DNA from: Geodermatophilaceae bacterium
GTDB taxonomy: Bacteria > Actinomycetota > Actinomycetes > Mycobacteriales > Geodermatophilaceae
Length of the DNA stretch: 8,288 nt
Direction: 5' to 3'
NCBI GenBank assembly: GCA_013812385.1
Contig: JACCTM010000099.1
Location: forward strand, 1-8,288
Shown: one piece after another, positions 1-6,143 of the stretch
Layout of the letters: each line of letters begins with the position of its first letter
Position numbering within the stretch: the stretch's first letter is position 1
Translations under genes and position numbers: made by a program
The notes under the pieces: generated by a model
Database searches by the model: none
Told to the model about the DNA's origin: nothing
The model's input: only the letters and a program-made list of their open reading frames with translations

Positions 1-1628
1 GTTCCGGGCGGTGCGTCAGATTCGACGTTGCTCCGCTCGACGTTGGTGAAACCGGCCTCGCTCAATATTGTCTCGGCTTCCTCGACGGGGCGGATGCGTA
101 CGTCGGGGATGGCGAGCACTCCGGTGCTGACCGTCAACGTCACTGCCGTCCCGGGAGCAACCATGCTCTCCTGGGCGGGAACGACGTCGATGACCACACC
201 CTGGGCCGCCAGTGAAGGTTCCGGTCGCGAGGGGAGCACCTGGAAGCCGGCGTTCTCCAACGTCTGCGTCGCCTGCGCCTCGGTCAGCCCGATCACCGGT
301 GGTATCGCGACGACGTCAGGCCCGGACCCGAGAACGAACCCGACCTCGGCTCCCTCGTCGACCGACCCCTGCGGGGCCGGGGACTGCTCGATCACGAGGC
401 CCTCGTCGGCCGCATCCGAGGCCGCCTGGGTCACCTCGCCGACGGTCAGGTTGACCCCCTCGATCGCGTCGCGGGCCTCCTGCTCGGTCAAGCCGGCCAG
501 GGCCGGAACCTCGACGGTCGTCGTGGCTGGTGGCGGTTCGTCGTCGCCGTTGTTGTTGAAGACCAGGAACAGCGCCACTGCCGCGCCGATCAGCGCCAGC
601 AGGGCAACCACGAGGACGGCAAGTCCGACCCCGCGCCGACGCCGAGACCCGCTGTCGTCTTCCTCGTTCTGGTTGTCCGGGCCGAAGACGGGTACGACCG
701 CCGGGGGCGCGCTGTACCGCGTGCCGGTGGCCGGCGCGATCATCGCCGTACGGTCGTTGTCGGACATGACCGGGGTGGCCTCGACCCGCTGACCGGCGAT
801 GGCCCGCAGCAGATCGGTGCGCATCTCCGCGGCACTCTGATACCGGTTGGCCGGGTTCTTGCTCATCGCCTTGAGCACGATGGCGTCCAGCGAGGCTGGT
901 ACGGCAGGGTTGATCGTGCTCGGTGGGCGCGGATCTTCGCGCACGTGCTGGTAGGCCACGGCCACCGGGGAGTCCCCGGTGAAGGGCGGCCCACCGGTCA
1001 CCAGCTCGAAGAGCAGGCAGCCGGCCGAGTAGACGTCCGAGCGGGCATCGACACTCTCCCCACGGGCCTGCTCGGGCGAGAGGTATTGCGCTGTACCGAT
1101 CACCGCAGCCGTCGAGGTCATGGTGGCCGAGCTGTCCGACACCGCTCGAGCGATGCCGAAGTCCATCACCTTGACCGCGCCACCGGGGGTGAGCATCACG
1201 TTGCCGGGCTTGACGTCGCGGTGCACGATCCCGTTGCGATGGCTGAAGTCCAGTGCGGCGCAGATATCGGCGGCGAAGGACATCGCTGCATTGACCTCCA
1301 TGACGCCGTCGTCCTTGAGGACGTCGCGCAACGTACGGCCCTCGACGTACTCCATGACGATGTACGGGACGTCGCCGGCCGCGACCGAGTCCTCGCCGGT
1401 GTCATAGACCGCGACGATCGCCGGATGGTTCAGCGACGCGGCGGCCTGGGCCTCCCGGCGGAACCGGGCCTGGAAGGTCGGATCCCGCGCGATGTCACTG
1501 CGCAGCACCTTGATGGCTACCTCGCGACCCAGGCGGATGTCTCGGCCGCGGTGCACCTCGGCCATGCCACCGCGTCCGAGGACCTCGCCCACCTCGTAGC
1601 GCTGCCCCAGCATCCGGGGGGTGGTCAT
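1..1628 (-). CDS. pknB: Ser/Thr receptor kinase PknB with PASTA repeats (3' end outside window)
   Basis: This transmembrane Ser/Thr kinase senses cell-wall precursors or muropeptides through PASTA repeats and phosphorylates growth and division proteins. 542 residues are visible. The kinase domain spans about 8-275: glycine loop GRGGMAEV (18-25), K40 in VAIKVL, HRDVKPGN with D138, DFG with D156, activation-loop T171 and T173, and GTAQYLSPEQA (178-188). These positions match M. tuberculosis PknB exactly. A charged juxtamembrane linker (about 280-330) contains T294 in RTAMI, equivalent to a known autophosphorylation and FhaA-docking site. One membrane segment (about 334-356) precedes PASTA 1 (about 372-436), PASTA 2 (437-503) and a truncated PASTA 3. 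The family usually has four PASTA repeats and about 620-650 residues, so roughly 80-100 residues lie beyond the left edge. The start is fixed by a strong Shine-Dalgarno site 5 nt upstream and by the numbering match. It follows pknA after 30 nt. Confidence 0.97.
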   Translation of the reverse strand, partial: MTTPRMLGQRYEVGEVLGRGGMAEVHRGRDIRLGREVAIKVLRSDIARDPTFQARFRREAQAAASLNHPAIVAVYDTGEDSVAAGDVPYIVMEYVEGRTLRDVLKDDGVMEVNAAMSFAADICAALDFSHRNGIVHRDVKPGNVMLTPGGAVKVMDFGIARAVSDSSATMTSTAAVIGTAQYLSPEQARGESVDARSDVYSAGCLLFELVTGGPPFTGDSPVAVAYQHVREDPRPPSTINPAVPASLDAIVLKAMSKNPANRYQSAAEMRTDLLRAIAGQRVEATPVMSDNDRTAMIAPATGTRYSAPPAVVPVFGPDNQNEEDDSGSRRRRGVGLAVLVVALLALIGAAVALFLVFNNNGDDEPPPATTTVEVPALAGLTEQEARDAIEGVNLTVGEVTQAASDAADEGLVIEQSPAPQGSVDEGAEVGFVLGSGPDVVAIPPVIGLTEAQATQTLENAGFQVLPSRPEPSLAAQGVVIDVVPAQESMVAPGTAVTLTVSTGVLAIPDVRIRPVEEAETILSEAGFTNVERSNVESDAPPG

Positions 1629-1633
1629 TCCAA

Positions 1634-1640
1634 CCTCCCT
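1634..1640 (-). promoter_or_regulatory. Strong Shine-Dalgarno site of pknB
   Basis: The minus strand reads AGGGAGG followed by 5 nt and then the pknB ATG. It lies in the 30-nt pknA-pknB gap and is the best ribosome-binding site in the window. It selects the first Met over the Met at codon 6. pknB can therefore initiate independently, unlike pknA, which has no recognisable site of this kind. Confidence 0.85.
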
Positions 1641-1658
1641 CGGGTGGCGAACTGCCGG

Positions 1659-3242
1659 TCAGCCATCGTCACCCTCGTCCCCATTCCCGTTCCCGTTGTT
1701 TGAATCCGGCTCGTACGCCTTGTTCGCGAAGAACACTGTGACCGTGGACCCGGCCGGAACTTCGGTCTGGGTAGGAAGGGTGCCGATCACCGCATCCTTG
1801 TCGATGGGTTGATCTTCAAGCCCGGCGGCCTCCAATACGGCGGGCGTGACATCCACCCCACGTCGGTCCACCACCAGGTCCAGCTGCTCCAATGCGGCTT
1901 CGACCTCGTCGACCGGTTCGCCGAAGTAGGCAGCGGTGTCAACTGGTACGAGCTCGGGCTCCGGGGGCGGTTCTTCGGCGGGCGGTTCCCCGCTGTCCTG
2001 CGCTCCCCCGTCCGACTGCGCCGCCGACGAGACGGCGCCATCGGAAGGCGTCGCCGTCTGACCATTGTCGTTGTCGCTCTGAACGATGAAGACCGCGAGC
2101 AGTCCAAGCGCGATCAGCAGCGCGACCAGGACCAAGACCGTGACGTACTGACCGGTGCGTGCCCGCGACTTCGCCGGCTGCCGAGGTGGCGCATAGCTGG
2201 GCGCTCGACCAGGCGGGCGCGCCCTTGGCGGTGCCACCGCGGGCATCCGCGCCGTCGGCGGCTTCCCCCCCGCCGCCCCGGCGGTTCCCGCTGCTGCGCC
2301 AACTCCGACAGCGCCCACCGCAGCTCCCGCCGCAGGGCCACCGGATCGGATCGCCCGCGTGGTCCCCATCCCCGGTCCGGAAGACCCGGACGCGCCGTGG
2401 GTGGGCAGTGAACGGCCCCGGGCGACTGCGTGGATCGCACCGGCGAAGGCGGCTCCGTCGGGAAAGCGTTGCCGCGGGTCCTTGGACATCGAGCGAAGGA
2501 TGAGGTCCCGGATCGGTCCAGGTACGTCGGCGGGCAGCGGGGCCGGCTGCTGGTTCACGTGCGCCAGCGCCACCGATACCGAGGACTCGCCCTCGAACGG
2601 CCGTCGACCGGCCAGCGCCTCGTAGCCCACCACACCGAGGGCATAGACGTCCGAGGCCGGAGTGACCGGGCGGCCCATCGCCTGCTCGGGAGAGAGATAC
2701 TGCGCCGTGCCGATGACCATGCCGGTCCCGGTCAGCGGTACATGGTCGGCTGCGCGCGAGATACCGAAGTCGGTGATCTTCACGACCCGGTCCGGTCGCA
2801 CGATCAGATTGGCCGGCTTGACATCCCGGTGTACGACCCCGGCCCGATGAGCGACGCCCAACCCGGCCGCGGTCTGACCCAGGATGTCCAGGACCTTGGG
2901 TGGCACCTGGCGAGCCTCCCTGGCCAGGACCGTGGACAGCGGCTCACCTTCGACCAGCTCCATCACCAGATAAGCGACGTGCTCCCCCTCGGCCATGGCC
3001 TCGCCGTAGTCGTAGACCTGGGCGATGTTGACATGGGAGAGCATCGCGGTATTCCGGGCCTCGGTACGGAACCGACTGAGAAACGTTGCGTCCCCGGTGT
3101 ATTCGCTGCGCAGCACCTTGACGGCGACCGTGCGCTGCAGGGTGGAGTCCTGCGCGCGCCACACCTCGCCCATGCCGCCGGCAGCGATGCGGCTGACCAG
3201 CTCGTAGCGGTCTCCGAGTCGCACCCCGGTCTGCAGACTCAT
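1659..3242 (-). CDS. pknA: Ser/Thr receptor kinase PknA with one extracellular PASTA-like domain
   Basis: 527 residues. The kinase domain spans about 12-275: glycine loop IAAGGMGEVW (19-28), K42 in VAVKVL, HRDVKPAN with D140, DFG with D158, activation-loop T171 and T173, and GTAQYLSPEQA (178-188). A Gly/Ala/Pro-rich linker (about 276-360) leads to a single membrane segment (about 366-388). An acidic Pro/Glu spacer (about 415-430) is followed by a PASTA-like domain (about 431-507) ending PAGSTVTVFFANK, and a short acidic Asn/Gly tail. PknA regulates cell shape and division and cross-phosphorylates PknB. The call as PknA rests on its place between pbpA and the true PknB. M. tuberculosis PknA is shorter (about 431 residues) and has no PASTA, so this protein is enlarged outside the cell. 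An upstream in-frame extension would run deep into pbpA and is not credible. The chosen ATG follows pbpA by 16 nt and overlaps the stop of a 7-codon micro-ORF. No Shine-Dalgarno site is evident, which suggests translational coupling. Confidence 0.94.
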   Translation of the reverse strand: MSLQTGVRLGDRYELVSRIAAGGMGEVWRAQDSTLQRTVAVKVLRSEYTGDATFLSRFRTEARNTAMLSHVNIAQVYDYGEAMAEGEHVAYLVMELVEGEPLSTVLAREARQVPPKVLDILGQTAAGLGVAHRAGVVHRDVKPANLIVRPDRVVKITDFGISRAADHVPLTGTGMVIGTAQYLSPEQAMGRPVTPASDVYALGVVGYEALAGRRPFEGESSVSVALAHVNQQPAPLPADVPGPIRDLILRSMSKDPRQRFPDGAAFAGAIHAVARGRSLPTHGASGSSGPGMGTTRAIRSGGPAAGAAVGAVGVGAAAGTAGAAGGKPPTARMPAVAPPRARPPGRAPSYAPPRQPAKSRARTGQYVTVLVLVALLIALGLLAVFIVQSDNDNGQTATPSDGAVSSAAQSDGGAQDSGEPPAEEPPPEPELVPVDTAAYFGEPVDEVEAALEQLDLVVDRRGVDVTPAVLEAAGLEDQPIDKDAVIGTLPTQTEVPAGSTVTVFFANKAYEPDSNNGNGNGDEGDDG

Positions 3243-3273
3243 GATTGATTGCCCAGACTCATGGCTGATTACC
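3234..3273 (-). repeat. 20-bp imperfect tandem duplication at the pbpA/pknA junction
   Basis: Positions 3234-3253 and 3254-3273 are adjacent 20-bp copies identical at 17 of 20 positions. Both contain the minus-strand core CATGAGTCTG. In the upstream copy (3254-3273) the core carries the pbpA stop codon overlapped by an ATG. In the downstream copy (3234-3253) the core carries the true pknA start and its codons 2-3 (Ser-Leu). The arrangement looks like duplication of an ancestral ATGA stop-start overlap, which separated pbpA from pknA by 16 nt. Confidence 0.9.
3239..3262 (-). other. 7-codon micro-ORF bridging the pbpA stop and pknA start
   Basis: The ATG at 3262-3260 overlaps the pbpA TGA (3261-3259) as ATGA. 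The frame encodes MSLGNQS and ends in TGA at 3241-3239, which overlaps the pknA ATG (3242-3240), again as ATGA. Its first three codons are identical to those of pknA because of the tandem duplication. The geometry is plain in the sequence. Whether ribosomes actually translate it as a reinitiation relay is inference. No Shine-Dalgarno site precedes it, so it would depend on ribosomes finishing pbpA. Confidence 0.5.
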
Positions 3274-4716
3274 CATGACGGCTTCCATGATCGCGCGGCC
3301 GATCGGGGCCGACACCTCGCCGCCGGTCGCCTCGCTCTCCGACGAGCCGCCGTTGGCGACGAAGACGGCCACGGCAACCTGCGGGTCATCAGCGGGTGCG
3401 AAGCCGATGAACCAGGTGTGCGGGTTGACTCCCTCGGCAACCTCGGCGGTGCCGGTCTTGCCGGCCACGTCCATGCCGTCGATCTGGGCGGCCCGGCCAC
3501 TGCCCTCGTCTACGACGCTGACCATCATCGTGGTCAGATCGTTGGCGACGTCCGCGCTGAACGGCTCGCTGAAGACCGCCGGCTCTGCCTCGTCCAATGT
3601 GGACAGATCCGGCCCCTGTACCTCGGAGACCAGGTACGGCGACATCAACTGACCGTCGTTGGCGATGCAACTGGCGATCATCGCGGCCTGCATCGGGGTC
3701 AGCCGGACGTCGCGCTGTCCGATACTGCTCTGCGCCAGGGCCGCCTCGGACTCGATGTCACCGACTTGGCTGCCGGCCACCGGCAACGGCATCTCGAACC
3801 CGGTGCCGTCGATCCCGAACCCGGCCGCCATCTCCCGAACCCGCTCCTCGCCCAGGTCGATCCCGAGCTGGGCGAACGCGGTGTTGCAGGAGATGGTCAG
3901 CGCGTCGATCAAGGACTGCTCACCGGAGCCGCTGCAGGAAGATCCTCCGAAGTTCTGCAAGGTCGCCGAGCTGCCGGGCAGCTCCAGGACCTGCGGAGCC
4001 GGGATGACCGTCTCGGGGGTGTAACCGTCGCTGAGCGCAGCCGCAGCGATGATCGTCTTGAACACCGAGCCGGGTGGATAGTTGTCCTGAGTCGCCCGGT
4101 TCAGCCGAGGGTCCACCTCGGCGGCGTCGAGTTCGGCCGCATACTCCCGGATCGCCGCCGGTTCGTGGCTGGACAGCAGATTGGGGTCATAGCTCGGCGT
4201 GCTGGCCATGGCCAGGATCGCACCGGTGCGGGGATCGAGAGCGACCGCGGCGCCGGTAACCCCTTGCAGGGCATCGAATGCGGCCTGCTGCGCGGCCGGG
4301 TTCAGCGACAGGACGACGTTGCCGCCCTCGGGATCGCGGCCGGTGAACAGGTCGGTGAGCCGGCGTACGAGCAACCGGTCATCCGATCCGGCCAGCAGAT
4401 CGTTCTCGGTCCGCTCGACGGCCGACGGCCCGTAGATCAGCGAGTAGAAGCCGGTAGCCGGGGCGTACAGCGGTCCAGCGGGGTACTGACGCAGGTATTC
4501 CAGCGCGTCATCGGTCGGCACGGACATCGCGATCGGCTGGCCGTCCACGACGATCGACCCGCGTTGCCTGCTGTACTCCTCGATGAGCACGCGGGTGTTA
4601 CCGGAGTCGGTGCGCAGACTGTCGGCCTGGATCACCTGGATCACGTTGGCGTTGAGGATCAACAAGGTGAACAGCACCAGGATGCTGATGGCGATCTTGC
4701 GGACTGGGGCGTTCAT
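3259..4716 (-). CDS. pbpA: Class B penicillin-binding protein PbpA (peptidoglycan D,D-transpeptidase)
   Basis: 485 residues, against about 491 for M. tuberculosis PbpA. It cross-links peptidoglycan stem peptides on the outer face of the membrane and is the target of beta-lactams. One N-terminal membrane anchor (about 8-30) is followed by a pedestal region (about 40-140, including SRQRGSIVVDG) and the transpeptidase domain (about 150-482). The three active-site motifs are present: SxxK as S217-V-F-K220 with the nucleophilic serine, SxN as S276-C-N278, and KTGTAE beginning at K420. Two cysteines (C261 and C277) flank and enter the SxN region and could form a disulfide; this is not proven. The start overlaps the rodA stop by ATGA and has GAGG 4 nt upstream. 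It is the expected partner of the upstream RodA as a SEDS/bPBP synthase pair. It ends in the tandem duplication ahead of pknA. Confidence 0.97.
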   Translation of the reverse strand: MNAPVRKIAISILVLFTLLILNANVIQVIQADSLRTDSGNTRVLIEEYSRQRGSIVVDGQPIAMSVPTDDALEYLRQYPAGPLYAPATGFYSLIYGPSAVERTENDLLAGSDDRLLVRRLTDLFTGRDPEGGNVVLSLNPAAQQAAFDALQGVTGAAVALDPRTGAILAMASTPSYDPNLLSSHEPAAIREYAAELDAAEVDPRLNRATQDNYPPGSVFKTIIAAAALSDGYTPETVIPAPQVLELPGSSATLQNFGGSSCSGSGEQSLIDALTISCNTAFAQLGIDLGEERVREMAAGFGIDGTGFEMPLPVAGSQVGDIESEAALAQSSIGQRDVRLTPMQAAMIASCIANDGQLMSPYLVSEVQGPDLSTLDEAEPAVFSEPFSADVANDLTTMMVSVVDEGSGRAAQIDGMDVAGKTGTAEVAEGVNPHTWFIGFAPADDPQVAVAVFVANGGSSESEATGGEVSAPIGRAIMEAVMGNQP

Positions 4717-6143
4717 GCGTCCTCGGTCCGTTTGACGATCTGGGTCGGCGCGTCGAACAGGTCGGTCTTCGGTGTCATCACCACCGTCGGGCGCCTTGCT
4801 GCGTCACTGATCCGCATCAACAGCGCGATCAACGCGAAGTTGGCCACCAGAGAGGAGCCTCCGTAGGAGACGAACGGCGTGGTCAGCCCGGTGAGCGGGA
4901 TCAGCTTCATCACTCCGCCCAACACGACGAAGACCTGCCAGGCCACGGTGAAGGCCAGTCCGGCGGCGAGCAACTTGCCGAAGCTGTCCCGTACGACCAA
5001 CGCCGTACGCAGGCCACGCTCGACGATGAGCAGGAACAGCACGATCAACGCGACCAGCCCGAACAGCCCCAGCTCCTCCCCGATCGCCGCGGCGATGAAG
5101 TCCGTGCTGGCGTAGGGCACGGTGGCCGGTCGTCCTCCGCCGAGTCCGGTGCCGAACAGGCCGCCGGTGCCGAAGCCGAACAGCGCCTGCACGATCTGGA
5201 AACCAGCATCGTCGCGGTAGGCGAACGGGTCCAGCCAGACATCGACGCGGGTACGTACGTGCCCGAAAATTTGGTAGGCGATGTACGCGCCCCCCATGAA
5301 CATCAGCAAACCGATCAGCACCCAGCTGAAGCGTTCGGTGGCGACGTAGAGCATCACCATGAAGATGCCGAAGATCAGGAGCGAACTGCCGAGGTCGCGC
5401 TCGAAGATCAGCACCATCAGGCTGACCGCCCAGGCCAGGATCACCGGACCGAGATCACGTCCGCGGGGAAAGTCCAGGCCCATGAACCGGCGGCTGGCCA
5501 GCGACAGCACGTCGCGCTTGTCGACGAGATAGGCGGCGAAGAAGCAGATCAGCGCGACCTTGGCGAACTCACCCGGCTGGATCGAGAACCCGCCGATCAA
5601 GATCCACAGTTTTGCGCCGTTGACCTCGGAGAGCGAGGAGGGCAGCACCGCCGGGATCGCCAGCGCGATCAGCCCGAGAAACATCAGGGTGTAGGCGTAC
5701 CTGGCCAGCGTCCGGTGATCGCGGATGATTGCCAGAACGGCGACGAACAGCACCAGGCCGACCAGCGCCCAGATCAACTGACTGGGCGCCTGTGCGCCGG
5801 GGGCGGGACTGCCGTCCAGCGCGGCTTCGGCCGCTTCGGCGAGGTCGAGGCGATGAATGGTGACCAGCCCCAGTCCGCTCAGCAGCGCGACGGCCGGGAG
5901 CAGCAGCGGGTCGGCGTACGGAGCCAGCTTCCGTACGACGAGGTGGGCCACCGCCCAGATAGCGGTGAACGAGGCACCGAAGGTGGCCACCTCCACGGTC
6001 AGCGACCCGGTCACCGTCAGGTCCACGATCGACTGGGCGCCGACGGTGAGCAGACAGGCAAAGGCGAGCATCAGGAGTTCGGTGTTCCGGCGGGTGGGCG
6101 GGGCGGCGGAGGACACCGGAGGTGCCGTGGTGACAGCGGCCAT
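4713..6143 (-). CDS. rodA: SEDS-family peptidoglycan glycosyltransferase RodA/FtsW
   Basis: 476 residues with about 12 hydrophobic membrane segments. It polymerises lipid II into glycan strands, working with a class B PBP. Family hallmarks are NGAKLWILIGGFSIQPGEFAK (about 175-195), ERDLGSSLLIFG (about 248-259), TDFIAAAIGEELG (347-359), whose D348 is the candidate catalytic aspartate of SEDS proteins, and KLIPLTGLTTPFVSYGGSS (413-431). A long extracellular loop (about 98-121) separates early segments. The cytoplasmic C-terminus (about 449-476) has five threonines. Location beside pbpA and the kinase genes favours RodA over FtsW; the motifs alone do not separate the two. The start overlaps the pstP stop (TGATG), and GAGG lies 7 nt upstream inside pstP. 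The N-terminal 20 residues are Ala/Pro/Thr-rich and precede the first membrane segment. Confidence 0.96.
   Translation of the reverse strand: MAAVTTAPPVSSAAPPTRRNTELLMLAFACLLTVGAQSIVDLTVTGSLTVEVATFGASFTAIWAVAHLVVRKLAPYADPLLLPAVALLSGLGLVTIHRLDLAEAAEAALDGSPAPGAQAPSQLIWALVGLVLFVAVLAIIRDHRTLARYAYTLMFLGLIALAIPAVLPSSLSEVNGAKLWILIGGFSIQPGEFAKVALICFFAAYLVDKRDVLSLASRRFMGLDFPRGRDLGPVILAWAVSLMVLIFERDLGSSLLIFGIFMVMLYVATERFSWVLIGLLMFMGGAYIAYQIFGHVRTRVDVWLDPFAYRDDAGFQIVQALFGFGTGGLFGTGLGGGRPATVPYASTDFIAAAIGEELGLFGLVALIVLFLLIVERGLRTALVVRDSFGKLLAAGLAFTVAWQVFVVLGGVMKLIPLTGLTTPFVSYGGSSLVANFALIALLMRISDAARRPTVVMTPKTDLFDAPTQIVKRTEDA

Noticed and set aside
28..792. 254-codon plus-strand frame opposite the PknB PASTA region
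   Set aside because: Its low-complexity Ser/Thr/Ala/Pro composition is typical of an antisense shadow, and the minus strand carries clear PASTA repeats.
945..1703. 252-codon plus-strand frame opposite pknB
   Set aside because: It is antisense to the PknB kinase domain, has no independent motif, and spans the pknB start and pknA end.
3243..3500. Upstream extension of the pknA frame into pbpA
   Set aside because: The extra 86 residues are an out-of-frame reading of the PbpA C-terminal domain. The kinase starts normally at the Met at 3242.
3241..4866. 541-codon open frame on the plus strand, antisense to pbpA
   Set aside because: It has no recognisable domain and mirrors pbpA, which has all its catalytic motifs. 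Long stop-free antisense frames are expected in high-GC coding DNA.
5251..5260. Palindromic GTACGTACGT as a possible operator
   Set aside because: It lies inside a rodA codon run for Arg-Thr-Arg-Val, there is no other copy near a start, and it has no promoter context.
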